From assembly GCA_002238825.1 (NCBI GenBank), contig MPNC01000006.1, forward strand, positions 62,001 through 126,000: 64,000 nt of DNA, read 5' to 3'. The position numbers were made by a program, and so were the translations under genes. Positions 51,080 to 59,660 of the stretch are shown here, piece after piece; the stretch's first letter is position 1; each line of letters opens with the position of its first letter. This DNA comes from SAR202 cluster bacterium bin87. Lineage in GTDB: Bacteria; Chloroflexota; Dehalococcoidia; Lucifugimonadales; UBA3495. A model generated the notes under the pieces. That model saw only the letters and a list, made by a program, of their open reading frames with translations. It had not been told where the DNA came from and did not search any database.

Positions 51080-51682
51080 ATGGCTACTATACAGACCAAG
51101 CTACCGTCGCATTCCGCCGACGTGTCTCAACTCCCGCTGCGCCGTTTCACCGTGGATGAATACTTCGCCATGGCTGAAGCGGGAATCCTGAAGAGAAAAG
51201 AGCGGGTTGAGTTGATTGACGGGGTGATAGTCGAAATGGCGCCGATCGGAAACAACCATATGGGGACAACGGATCTGTACAATATGTCGTTCGCCCGAGA
51301 GGTAGGAGATCGGGCCATTGTGCGGGTTCAAGGCTCGATACTGTTGGCCGAGCGCAGTATGCCCGAACCGGATTTGGTACTGCTGCGAGCGCGTCAGGAT
51401 TTCTACCGTTACCAGGCCGCGGTACCCGATGACGTCCTGCTGCTGATCGAAGTGGCCGAGAGTTCGGTGAACTACGACCGCTACCAGAAATTGCCGAGAT
51501 ATGCCCAGGCTGGAATTCCCGAGGTCTGGATAACGGTCCTGCCGGAACGCATTATAGAGGCCCACTCTGAGCCTGTTGACGGGGTGTACACCCGCAATCT
51601 CATCTATGTCCCCGGCGACACCATCTCCCCCAGCGCCTTACCCGACATAGAGCTTGCCGTCAGCGATATTCTGCCCGAATAG
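51080..51682 (+). CDS. Uma2 family (DUF820) nuclease-fold protein, copy 1
   Basis: This 200-aa protein of the PD-(D/E)xK-like Uma2 family shows FTVDEYFAMAEAGIL, RVELIDGVIVEMAP, PEPDLVLL (Asp) and LLIEVAESSVNYDR (Glu-x-x family motif). The Lys-containing QKLPRYAQAGIPEVWI follows. Uma2 genes are often multiplied and of uncertain role. ATG 51080 is 5 bases after TACTACC, with no strong ribosome site. It is the first of three tandem copies separated by 15 bp each. Confidence 0.82.
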   Translation: MATIQTKLPSHSADVSQLPLRRFTVDEYFAMAEAGILKRKERVELIDGVIVEMAPIGNNHMGTTDLYNMSFAREVGDRAIVRVQGSILLAERSMPEPDLVLLRARQDFYRYQAAVPDDVLLLIEVAESSVNYDRYQKLPRYAQAGIPEVWITVLPERIIEAHSEPVDGVYTRNLIYVPGDTISPSALPDIELAVSDILPE

Positions 51683-51697
51683 CCGGAGCCAGCAGCC

Positions 51698-52297
51698 ATG
51701 ACGACGCAGACCAAGCCGCCGCCACAATCGTCAAGCGTGTTGAACCTCCCCGTGCGCCGGTTCACGGTGGCGGAGTATTACGCCATGGCTGAGGCGGGCA
51801 TACTGACCGAGGATGATCGGGTTGAATTGCTCGACGGAGTGATAGTAGAAATGGCCCCAGTCGGCAGCCGGCATGTTGGTTGTGTCAATCTCTATACGAG
51901 GTGGTTGGTCCGGTTGGTCGAGGATCGGGCGATCCTGCAGGTGCAAGGATCTGTTCACTTGGCTGACGACACCGAGCCGCAACCGGATCTGGCGCTGTTG
52001 CGTGATCGTCCAGATTTTTATTCCTCCAGCCATGCGGAGCCTTCCGACGTGCTTCTCTTGATCGAAGTTGCGGACAGTTCCGTCGGCTACGACCGCAGCG
52101 AGAAGCTGCCGAGATATGCCCAGGCTGGAATTCCCGAGGTCTGGATAACCGTCCTGCCGGAACGCATCATCGAGGCCCATACGGAACCCATGAATGGCCA
52201 GTACACCCACCGGCACATCTACGTGCCCGGCGACGCGATCACTCCCGGCTGCTTTCCCGACATCGTGCTGCCGGTTAGCGAGATTCTGCCCGATTAG
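51698..52297 (+). CDS. Uma2 family (DUF820) nuclease-fold protein, copy 2
   Basis: This 199-aa protein has the same motif order as copy 1 (RFTVAEYYAMAEAGILTEDD, RVELLDGVIVEMAPVG, PDLALL, LLIEVADSSVGYDRSEKLP). ATG 51698 follows CCGGAGCC. A stretch of more than 40 bases, from CTGCCGAGATATGCCCAGGC to GTCTGGATAAC, is identical to copy 1 although flanking codons differ. This indicates recent conversion between the two. Confidence 0.82.
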   Translation: MTTQTKPPPQSSSVLNLPVRRFTVAEYYAMAEAGILTEDDRVELLDGVIVEMAPVGSRHVGCVNLYTRWLVRLVEDRAILQVQGSVHLADDTEPQPDLALLRDRPDFYSSSHAEPSDVLLLIEVADSSVGYDRSEKLPRYAQAGIPEVWITVLPERIIEAHTEPMNGQYTHRHIYVPGDAITPGCFPDIVLPVSEILPD

Positions 52298-52312
52298 AGA
52301 GAGGACGGGGCC

Positions 52313-52918
52313 ATGACGACGCAGACCAAACCACCGCCGCCATCGTCAAGCACGTTGAACCTCTCCATGCGCCGGTTCACGCCGGCAGAATTCCTGGCGT
52401 TGGTAGAAGCGGGGATCCTCACTTCAAGCGACAGGGTAGAGCTTCTGGATGGAGTGATAATTGAGATGGCCCCGAATGGCGACCGTCATGCGGGTACGGT
52501 TGACATATACACCGAGATGTTGCCATCGGGAGTTGATCAGGGGACGCTGCTGCGGGTGCAGGGACCGCTGGCATTGGATGAACACTCCAGGCTTTATCCC
52601 GATCTGATGCTGCTAAGCAGGCGGGCGGACTATTATCGATCGCGACCGCCCGTTCCCGAGGATGTGCTGCTCCTGATCGAAGTTTCGGATTCATCCGTGG
52701 ATTACGACCGTCTTGAAAAACTACCCCGATATGCCCGAGCGGGCATACCCGAGGTCTGGATCACCGTCCTGCCGGAGGAAGTGATCGAGGCGCACACGGA
52801 GCCAACCGAGGGTGGCTATCGCGTCACGCGACGGTTCCGAGCGGGCGACGTGCTGAGACCGGGTTGCTTCGAGGACATTGAGATACCGGTTGCAGCGATA
52901 CTTCCCGGCCGGCTGTAG
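52313..52918 (+). CDS. Uma2 family (DUF820) nuclease-fold protein, copy 3
   Basis: This 201-aa protein is more diverged than copies 1 and 2: RFTPAEFLALVEAGIL, RVELLDGVIIEMAPNG, YPDLMLLSRR, LLIEVSDSSVDYDRLEKLP. The N-terminal codons for MTTQTKPPP are almost the same as in copy 2. ATG 52313 follows GAGAGGACGG. All three copies point in the same direction and end before a convergent LLM gene. Confidence 0.82.
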   Translation: MTTQTKPPPPSSSTLNLSMRRFTPAEFLALVEAGILTSSDRVELLDGVIIEMAPNGDRHAGTVDIYTEMLPSGVDQGTLLRVQGPLALDEHSRLYPDLMLLSRRADYYRSRPPVPEDVLLLIEVSDSSVDYDRLEKLPRYARAGIPEVWITVLPEEVIEAHTEPTEGGYRVTRRFRAGDVLRPGCFEDIEIPVAAILPGRL

Positions 52919-52960
52919 TAGCGGAGCGCAATCGCCGGCAACTGCCCTGGCACACAGCCG

Positions 52961-53995
52961 CTAGGCGAAGTGCGGCATCACCTTCTCGCCCAACATCCGC
53001 ATGGATTTCTGCACCTTGTGGGTGTCCATTTCACCGACGTTGAGCTTGAGCATCAGGTTGCGCACGCCGATGTCGCGCATGGCAGCGACCTGCTCGGCCA
53101 CTTGGGACGGCGTGCCCATGATGAACGAGTGCTCCAGGCTCTCTCCGGCGGGGATGGGACGGTTAGGATCAGGAGGAGGAAAGCCGCCGGGGTTGTAGAG
53201 TTCGCGGGCCTGACGGAAGTGGGTGCGCTCACGTTCGAAGCCCGCGGCCGCGATCTCGTGCGCCTCTTCGTAGCTTTCGGCCACGAAGAGGTCACGGGAG
53301 GCCCAGCACTGGTCCAGGGTGGCCTCGGTCTGCTCTTCGGTGAAGCCTGAATCCAGCATGGTGGCGCGGTAACGCTCCAGCCGTGACTGCAGATTGGCGA
53401 GGGTCTGGATCCCGATCATCACCGGGCGGCCTATCTCCGCCATCCGGACCGTGGATGCCTCGCTGATGCAGGCGCGGATCAGCGGCGGATGGGGCTGCTG
53501 ATATGGGCGCGGCCGCAGCAGCGGAAACTCCACGTCCCAGTGGGCGCCTTCGTGCTGCAGCGGTTCACCGGTCCACGCCTTGACCAGCAGATCTTCGGCT
53601 TCGTCCAGACGCGCCAGGCCGTCTTCCATGGTGATGCCGAACCCGATGTACTCGTAGTGGTTGTAGGCAGACCCCCGGCCGGTGCCGACGATGAGGCGCC
53701 CGTGGCTGAGGTTGTCCAGCAGGGAGGTTTGTACGGCAAGGCGCACGGGATGATGGAAGGCCAGTTCGACAACGGCGAAACCAATCTTGAGATCCGTGGT
53801 TCGGGAGGCAACGGCGGCTCCCAGCACCAGCGGGTCCGCATGGGCCGCTGCGCCGTCGAAATGGTGCTCGGTCAGCCAGACCGAGTGCATGCCGATCTTT
53901 TCGGCCAGCACGATCTCATCAAGGGTGCTATCGATGATGGCCGAGTCGTTCTCGGGGCGGTGGCTGACGGGAAATACGAAGGAGCCGAAGCGCAT
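52961..53995 (-). CDS. LLM class flavin-dependent oxidoreductase (luciferase-like)
   Basis: This 344-aa luciferase-like monooxygenase-fold protein has an N-terminal strand MRFGSFVFPVS, EIGMHSVWLTEHH, the FMN-side region SHGRLIVGTGRGSAYNHYEY and RPRPYQQPHPPLIRACISE. It uses FMN (or F420) as hydride carrier for an unknown substrate. A second LLM gene lies at 62215. The start at 53995 is consistent with the fold's first strand. It is convergent with the Uma2 cluster. Confidence 0.85.
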   Translation of the reverse strand: MRFGSFVFPVSHRPENDSAIIDSTLDEIVLAEKIGMHSVWLTEHHFDGAAAHADPLVLGAAVASRTTDLKIGFAVVELAFHHPVRLAVQTSLLDNLSHGRLIVGTGRGSAYNHYEYIGFGITMEDGLARLDEAEDLLVKAWTGEPLQHEGAHWDVEFPLLRPRPYQQPHPPLIRACISEASTVRMAEIGRPVMIGIQTLANLQSRLERYRATMLDSGFTEEQTEATLDQCWASRDLFVAESYEEAHEIAAAGFERERTHFRQARELYNPGGFPPPDPNRPIPAGESLEHSFIMGTPSQVAEQVAAMRDIGVRNLMLKLNVGEMDTHKVQKSMRMLGEKVMPHFA

Positions 53996-54141
53996 ATCTG
54001 CCTCACGTGGAGCGTCGAGATGGGAGTGACTAGATTATAGACCAAAATATCTGCCACGCGCTGAGGCCAATGCGCCGAGGTCTGCAGGCCAAGCAATCTC
54101 CTGGGATGGTCTTGTGTTTCAGCATTTCGGTAACCCGGCGC

Positions 54142-54444
54142 TGACACGTACCCAGTATGTCATCGCGAGGAGCACAGCGACGTGGCGATCTCGTCGCTGG
54201 AAGAGACCCCGGCTACCATCACGAGATTGCCACGCTTCGCTCGCAATGACATAGGAATTACGTACTTGAAATCACAAACCCGTCATTCCTGCGAAAGCAG
54301 GAATCCATAGGCTTTCCAGTGAACGAATCTGGAACACTGTTAACGAATTCGACCACTGGATTCCCGCTTTCGCTGGAATGACGGTTGTTAGGCTGCCCAA
54401 CTGCGTAAGTCCTATGACAGTTGGAGTGAAACTGGGTACCCGTG
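54142..54444. repeat. Family A compound element with nested family C, copy 2
   Basis: It is organised like the element at 29364-29666. On the left is TGACACGTACCCAGTATGTC (54142). The family A inner blocks follow, then ATTACGTACTTGAAAT. The nested ATTCCTGCGAAAGCAGGAAT and GGATTCCCGCTTTCGCTGGA come next, then CAACTGCGTAAGTCC and the right end AAACTGGGTACCCGTG. The co-linear match over about 300 bp shows one compound unit was copied. Confidence 0.8.
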
Positions 54445-54853
54445 GGCAACCCGGTGGCATTGCGCCGTCGTGCAGCAGTCCCTATACTTCTTGGGTACTT
54501 CTTACGAACGCCCGTGGCGGCCAGACCAGGCGAAAACCCGGACGAGGACGATCAGAGTAGCAATCGCTGGCGTCCCTCCGGAACCACAGGTATTTCTCGT
54601 GCTGCGCGGGTCGGGACGGCGACCAAAACGCGTCGACCGACGACTATTGATTTTGCTCGGCTGCCGGATTGATTCCCGCTGCGGTATCGTACTCCGCTTC
54701 GAGAACGGTTGGGTGCTGAGCAATACAATGGATACTCGTTTTAGAGCCAGTCCGGTTTCATGTTTCGACACGTATATAGTTTGTAACCGTTAGAAATTCT
54801 CCAGCGAAGTCAGAAGGTTTGCATTGACCGCATCTTGCCCCAGTCTGGTCAAT
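54445..54853. other. Stretch without recognised gene
   Basis: There is no open frame with a plausible ribosome site and protein-like codon use. Short frames such as 54442, 54470 and 54502 overlap each other. A weak promoter-like box (GATACT near 54732) lies before the thioredoxin-like lipoprotein gene. Nothing else was seen. Confidence 0.5.
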
Positions 54854-55825
54854 ATGGTCAGGGAGTGGAAAGTCAGTCGCCCGGTGTCGCCACAGAATTT
54901 GACGATGGCGCTCATTCTGGCTTGGCTGGCGGCGCTGGCGTGCGCGCCGGCGGAGACTCCGGACAGTCCTTTGGCGCTGCCCCCGGGCGGGCCTCCGGTA
55001 AGCCTGGTGGTGAGCAACAGCGACCTCGCCGTGGGAGACAACCGCGTGTCGTTCGGATTGGTGGATCGTGACTATATGCCAGTGCGCCCCGACGCCGTGG
55101 CGTTGCGCGCGGTGTATTATGAGCCCGGAGCTGTCACGGGCCAGGTGCGATACCGAACCGAGGCGGAATTCCTGCCCTGGCCGCCCGAAGGCCGGCGGGG
55201 CGTGTTCATCGCCGACGTGTCTTTCGACCAGGCAGGAACTGCCACCGGCGATACGCTGGGAATCTGGGAGCTGCACGCCACGTTCGACTATGCCCAGTCT
55301 CCCGCGGAAGCCGCGGAATCGCTGACGATAGGCTCGGTGGTGTCGGTGGCTCCGACTCATCGCGCGCCGTTTATCGGAGACGCGGCGCCCCTGTCCGACA
55401 CGCCCACGGTGATGACGGTCACTGACCTTCGAACCATCAGCAGCAGCCCCGAACCGGATCCCGCGCTGTACAGGCTGTCGGTGGCGCAGGCGGTGAGATC
55501 GGGTAATCCCACGGTCGTCACGTTCGCCACGCCGGCCTTTTGCGTTACCGCTACGTGCGGGCCGCAGGTTTCGGACCTATCGGAACTGGCGGCAGGGTAT
55601 GAAGGCCAGGCCAACTTCGTCCACGTCGAGGTGTACCGCGACCCGCACCGGATCAACCCCGCTGACCCGGCGCGTGAGCTGGTTCCCGCCGTCGACGAAT
55701 GGGGGCTCGTATCCGAACCCTGGACGTTCGTAGTTGGAAGCGATGGCCGGATCACTGATCGTTTTGAGCAATATGTACCGCCGCGAGTATTGGAAGCGGC
55801 GTTATTGGCTGCGATTAATCCGTGA
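54854..55825 (+). CDS. Exported lipoprotein with C-terminal thioredoxin-like domain
   Basis: This protein of about 323 aa has an N-terminal lipoprotein signal (MALILAWLAALAC, lipobox LAALAC). An N-terminal beta-sandwich (VVSNSDLAVGDNRVSFGLVD) with repeated Gly/Pro follows. The C-terminal thioredoxin-like region shows TFATPAFCVTATCGPQVSDL (C-x4-C instead of C-x2-C) and EPWTFVVGSDGRI. The unusual spacing makes a classical redox role uncertain; it may bind copper as in Sco-like proteins. The exact start (54854, 54905 or a TTG at 54824) is uncertain because no ribosome site is evident. Confidence 0.6.
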   Translation: MVREWKVSRPVSPQNLTMALILAWLAALACAPAETPDSPLALPPGGPPVSLVVSNSDLAVGDNRVSFGLVDRDYMPVRPDAVALRAVYYEPGAVTGQVRYRTEAEFLPWPPEGRRGVFIADVSFDQAGTATGDTLGIWELHATFDYAQSPAEAAESLTIGSVVSVAPTHRAPFIGDAAPLSDTPTVMTVTDLRTISSSPEPDPALYRLSVAQAVRSGNPTVVTFATPAFCVTATCGPQVSDLSELAAGYEGQANFVHVEVYRDPHRINPADPARELVPAVDEWGLVSEPWTFVVGSDGRITDRFEQYVPPRVLEAALLAAINP

Positions 55826-55857
55826 AATTAATTTTGGTTATTGAGTGGTATGGTGTA

Positions 55858-55885
55858 TTGAGCAATACGTATGTTAGATTATATT
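55858..55885 (+). promoter_or_regulatory. Candidate promoter of the 172-aa hypothetical gene
   Basis: TTGAGC (55858-55863), a 16-bp spacer and TATATT (55880-55885) lie in a markedly AT-rich patch 46 bases upstream of the TTG start at 55932. Confidence 0.45.
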
Positions 55886-55931
55886 GAACACCGGCAGCAC
55901 AGCGTAAAACCGGGCAACCAGGAGCAAAACT

Positions 55932-56450
55932 TTGGCCAATGTCACAATAACGATTGAGGGCGATGTGGAGGAAGTGGTGGCGACGCTGAGGGGGATGGCC
56001 GGCCGGGCTTCGGAACCGATCACGGCCGCACCTACCGCAGCAGAGGGAGAAACGGCCGGTGAAGCGACAGCCGTTACCATGATGCCGGAAGCTGGAACAG
56101 AAGAGGGAGAGCCGTCCGAATCGGCGGCGGGATCATCGGGAATTACCTGGAACGCAAGTTACGTCACAACGTTCTGGCGGAATCTGTCAGACACCGCGCG
56201 GCAGGCCATGCTGCGCGTGTCCCGGTCGCCCAATCACACGCAGAAGCGCGCCCAGTTGATGCATACGCTGCGGCTGACACAACGCGAATTGTCCGGCTCG
56301 CTGTCTAGCCAGGGCCACAGTCTGAACCGACTGAAGCGCCGTCGTGGGAACGTGGACCTGCCCCGGCCACTGATTTACGACCGGACCGAAGACGCCTATG
56401 TCCTGGATTCCAACTTTGCCAACGCGCTGCGTGAATTGGGCATGAGTTGA
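55932..56450 (+). CDS. Hypothetical protein with disordered middle and basic C-terminal domain
   Basis: The 172-aa protein starts at TTG 55932 with AGGAG 7 bases before. The N-terminus (VTITIEGDVEEVVATLRGM) could form a small alpha/beta element. Residues about 30-70 are low-complexity Ala/Glu/Thr. The C-terminal 100 residues (SYVTTFWRNLSDTARQAML, RLTQRELSGSLSSQGHSLNR) are helical and basic, compatible with a helix-turn-helix-like nucleic-acid-binding domain. That reading is tentative. No family was recognised. Confidence 0.55.
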   Translation: MANVTITIEGDVEEVVATLRGMAGRASEPITAAPTAAEGETAGEATAVTMMPEAGTEEGEPSESAAGSSGITWNASYVTTFWRNLSDTARQAMLRVSRSPNHTQKRAQLMHTLRLTQRELSGSLSSQGHSLNRLKRRRGNVDLPRPLIYDRTEDAYVLDSNFANALRELGMS

Positions 56451-56538
56451 AGGCCTGTTGGGCCGCGCCACCGCACGGGCGCGGCTCCAGAGCGAGGTCC
56501 GAGACCGGCTGCTCCCGGGTTCGACAGGCGGCGTGCGG

Positions 56539-57333
56539 TTAGAAGTGCACGCCCCGCCCGGCCCCGCCGTCTACCGCTATGGTCTGGCCCGTGATTGCGG
56601 AGGCCAGATCTGAGCACAGGAAGGCAGCCAGGTTGGCAATGTCGTCCGGCTCGATCATGCGGCCGATGGGTATTTCGGAGACGGAACCGGCCAGCTCTGC
56701 CTCGGATGACGTGTTGTTCCGGACGGCCCGCTCTGCGACCAGTCCCATGTAGCGTTCCGTCCGGGTGCTGCCCGGGTGGATGCAATTGACGAGGATGCCA
56801 TCCGCGGCCACATCGTCGGACAGGGCCTTGGAATAGTTGGACATTGCCGAGTTGGTGACGCCTGACCCCGGGTTGGTGGGGCTTGAGTTTCGCGCCGCCA
56901 TGCCGCCGATATTGATGATGCGTCCGCCGCCGGAGGCGACCATGTGCGGCACGCACTCCCGGGCGCAGCGAATGTATCCCATCACCTTGGTGGTGATGTG
57001 GTTCAGGATAACGTCGTCCGGAATCTGGCTGGCGCGGTCGCTGGTGCTGTTGACCGCGTTGTTGATCAGGATGTCCAGGCGACCCAGACCGTTCACGGTC
57101 TCACGCACCAGGTTGACGATGTCGTCAGGCGCCGTCATGTCGGCGCGAATAGGTATGACGCGCGCGCCGGTGGCGTCACCGATTTCGGCGGCGGCGGCCC
57201 GCAGGTCGTCCTCTCCTCTGGCGCAGATGGCGACGGCGCAGCCATCCCTCGCCAGGGCATAGGCGATGGATTTACCGATGCCCTTGCTCCCGCCGGTAAC
57301 CAGCGCGGCCTTGCCTTCCAGTCCTGGCAGCAT
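56539..57333 (-). CDS. SDR family oxidoreductase with atypical active site
   Basis: This 264-aa Rossmann protein has the glycine motif LVTGGSKGIGKSIA, the NNAV variant of the NNAG motif and IHPGSTRTERYM. Where the catalytic Tyr-x3-Lys should be, the aligned region reads SGVTNSAMSNYSKAL. Neither Tyr nor Lys occupies the expected positions, so typical SDR chemistry is doubtful. The start at 57333 follows AGGAG on the reverse strand. It is upstream-adjacent to MmgE/PrpD, and both may serve a shared catabolic route. Confidence 0.8.
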   Translation of the reverse strand: MLPGLEGKAALVTGGSKGIGKSIAYALARDGCAVAICARGEDDLRAAAAEIGDATGARVIPIRADMTAPDDIVNLVRETVNGLGRLDILINNAVNSTSDRASQIPDDVILNHITTKVMGYIRCARECVPHMVASGGGRIINIGGMAARNSSPTNPGSGVTNSAMSNYSKALSDDVAADGILVNCIHPGSTRTERYMGLVAERAVRNNTSSEAELAGSVSEIPIGRMIEPDDIANLAAFLCSDLASAITGQTIAVDGGAGRGVHF

Positions 57334-57432
57334 GATTTTCTCCTGTGATCGATTGTGTTGGTTGACCGGTCGGGCAGTCAACGGGAATTGTAGGACCTGT
57401 CGGCCGTTCGGCTCGACCCGGGCACGAAACTT

Positions 57433-58845
57433 TCAGGGCGTGGCGGCGACGATGAGGTCGCTGATGTCGGCGGCGTTGGGGATATCGCGCACCGCGCCTA
57501 CTGTAGCCTCCAGCTTTTCGGTCGGCCAGTGGATCTGCGGGAACAGTGGCTGAAGGCGCTCGACCTCGGTGTCCAGGCCCCATTCCAGTTCGTTGCCCTG
57601 GTATTCGCCGCGGTACACGTTCCCACCGGCCATATCGATGGTGATGCGCGGGGCAAAAGCCGGCCGGTCCTTGTGACCGACGATTTGGACTTTATGCATC
57701 AGGGAGAGCACGGCGTCGTGGTTTTCGGCGGTGGCAGCTTCGGAACCGTCGCCCGGATCGATGCGCGTGCGCAGGGGCGGATAGCTACCGTTCACCGCGA
57801 CGTAGGCGGTGAAATAATGCGTGCTGCCCACGATTGCCTGACCCCGGGACGGGTTGGGGAAGGCCGGCGACGGGTAGAGGGTCTCGAGCCAGTTCATGTC
57901 GATGGTGATGCGTTCGATCTCGTCAATGGCCAGCTGGTGGGAGCGCCGTATGTCCGTCATCAGGTCGATCACGGGGCAGTTATAGCCGGCCGTAGGGTAC
58001 ATTTTGAGCACGGTGTGCAGCAGATCCCAACGGGTTCCCAACCCTTCGGTTACGGGCTCAAAGGACACCCGCTGAGGGCCGGTGAACACGTAGGAGAGCT
58101 CGCCGCGGTTGTTGCCCGTGAAGGCGTTGTAGAACCCGGCTGCCCCTTCCAGTGCCTCCTCGGACCCTCGGACGTCCTCGCGAGCCAGCAGCGCGGCCAT
58201 GATGCCGCTGCGCGTGGACTGGGGCTCGTGGAACATCATCTCCCGCCCGCCGGAGCGGGGCCCCTCGTTGGTCCCGGCCGTGAAGGTGCAGGCCAGGGCG
58301 ATGGCGGTGACCATCTGGTCCTCGGTGAGCCCCAGCAACTTGCCAGTGGCGACGGCGGCTCCGAGAGTGCCATAGATGGGGCTGGAGCGAAAGCCCCGGG
58401 CTTGGGTGGACGCGATAAAGTCGCCGGCGATGCGTGATTCCACCTCGTATGCGGCGGCCATGGCGGTGAGCAGCTGGGCCCCGGTGGCCCCGCCCAACTG
58501 AGCCGAGGCCAGCGCGGCGGGTATGACGCACGGGCCCGGGTGGGTGAGCATGCGATAAGAGTCTGCCTGGTTGGTGGCATGCATCAGCTTGCTGTTGGCG
58601 AAGGCGGCCCCGCAGCGGGTGGCGCGTCCGCCTGAAGCCAGGATGCTTGCGCCATGGGCTGAGGCTTCTTCGGCCAGTGTCAGGTTCACTGCGGCCTCGC
58701 CGTGGTGGGTTCCGGCGCCGACGATGGCGACCACGGTGGCGTGCAGCAGGGAGGTCTGCATCTTGTCGACTACAGCCGGCGGCAGGTCGGCGGCGTCCAG
58801 GTTGACGGCCCAGCGGGCCAGCTGGCGGGAAAGGGAGTCGGGCAT
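57433..58845 (-). CDS. MmgE/PrpD family protein
   Basis: This 470-aa protein of the MmgE/PrpD family (2-methylcitrate dehydratase-like) shows the family's GAGTHHGEAAVNLTLAEEA region. FANSKLMHATNQADSYRMLTHPG, given in part, carries the active-site-region His, and VIDLMTDIRRSH and PTAGYNCP follow. The actual substrate varies among family members. The start 58845 has AGAGGA upstream on the reverse strand. The longer frame to 59094 overlaps the PIN gene and is rejected. Confidence 0.85.
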   Translation of the reverse strand: MPDSLSRQLARWAVNLDAADLPPAVVDKMQTSLLHATVVAIVGAGTHHGEAAVNLTLAEEASAHGASILASGGRATRCGAAFANSKLMHATNQADSYRMLTHPGPCVIPAALASAQLGGATGAQLLTAMAAAYEVESRIAGDFIASTQARGFRSSPIYGTLGAAVATGKLLGLTEDQMVTAIALACTFTAGTNEGPRSGGREMMFHEPQSTRSGIMAALLAREDVRGSEEALEGAAGFYNAFTGNNRGELSYVFTGPQRVSFEPVTEGLGTRWDLLHTVLKMYPTAGYNCPVIDLMTDIRRSHQLAIDEIERITIDMNWLETLYPSPAFPNPSRGQAIVGSTHYFTAYVAVNGSYPPLRTRIDPGDGSEAATAENHDAVLSLMHKVQIVGHKDRPAFAPRITIDMAGGNVYRGEYQGNELEWGLDTEVERLQPLFPQIHWPTEKLEATVGAVRDIPNAADISDLIVAATP

Positions 58846-58858
58846 GTTTGGGTCCTCT

Positions 58859-59263
58859 TTATCCGATGGTAGTAACGTGAGGATAATCCAGGATACGACC
58901 GTCCGAGGTGACCAGCGGGCAGGAGTACTCCAGAGCGGTGGCAACCAGGATGCGGTCGGCGGGATCGCGGTGGAAGGGCTCCGGTAGGGTGTAAGCGCGC
59001 ACGGCGATTTCGGGCGTAATTGGGATGAGTTGTACGTTGGGATAAGTGAGGCTGGTACGGAGCCATGACAACGCGTCGCGTCCGTGGAGGTCAAGGCGCT
59101 GCCCCTCTACCAACATAGCGATTTCCCAGCAGGTTATGGCGCTGATTCCAACCTCACCGCCCGGACGCAGTTCTCGTCTTATGGCGTCTTGTTGCGAAGC
59201 GGTAGTTGCAGTCGGATCTTCGCTTTCCCACCAGATCCAAGTATGGGTGTCCAGGATGATCAT
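58859..59263 (-). CDS. vapC: PIN domain ribonuclease toxin (VapC family)
   Basis: This 134-aa PIN protein has the acidic active-site residues in MIILDTHTWIWWESED (first Asp), ISAITCWEIAMLVEGQRL (Glu) and DPADRILVATAL (Asp). It is a presumed RNase toxin inhibited by the antitoxin encoded just upstream; the genes overlap by 4 bases (ATGA), the usual translational coupling. The 13-base gap to the MmgE/PrpD gene downstream makes co-transcription of these possible. Confidence 0.85.
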   Translation of the reverse strand: MIILDTHTWIWWESEDPTATTASQQDAIRRELRPGGEVGISAITCWEIAMLVEGQRLDLHGRDALSWLRTSLTYPNVQLIPITPEIAVRAYTLPEPFHRDPADRILVATALEYSCPLVTSDGRILDYPHVTTIG

Positions 59264-59553
59264 TGCTGCTCCTGGTTTTTGACGGTCGATCCACGCGCTT
59301 GTTGCTCACGCTCCAATCTATCCCAGGATTCGAGCACTAAATCCAACTCTTCATCGGTGATTACCGGATCAAACGGGCGATCATACCGCAAAACTGTTCC
59401 CCGGTTGGGATGTGGCGGAAGTTCTGACAAATCTGTCCCAATATCAATTCCCGTTACGGTGACGTCAACTTCTACCCCTTCCGCAAAAGGAAGGTTGTGG
59501 AGCGTCAGAACGCCGCCTTTGGTGATTTTGGCGGTGGTCTTGAACTCGTCCAT
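59260..59553 (-). CDS. VapB-type antitoxin
   Basis: This 97-aa protein has a short beta-rich DNA-binding-like N-terminus (MDEFKTTAKITKGGVLTLHN) and a C-terminal acidic, helical tail (VITDEELDLVLESWDRLERE) typical for toxin neutralisation. Its overlap with vapC supports the assignment. The start at 59553 is preceded by GCGAGG on the reverse strand. Upstream Mets at 59643 and 59580 lie outside this logic. Confidence 0.75.
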   Translation of the reverse strand: MDEFKTTAKITKGGVLTLHNLPFAEGVEVDVTVTGIDIGTDLSELPPHPNRGTVLRYDRPFDPVITDEELDLVLESWDRLEREQQARGSTVKNQEQQ

Positions 59554-59660
59554 AGTCGGCCTCGCGAGACAGGATGGCATTGGCTGATCCCGGTAGATTG
59601 CAAACATGGTAGCACAGCCGTTTGCCGCAGCCGACGAGACCAATGTTTCCGGTTCACGGG

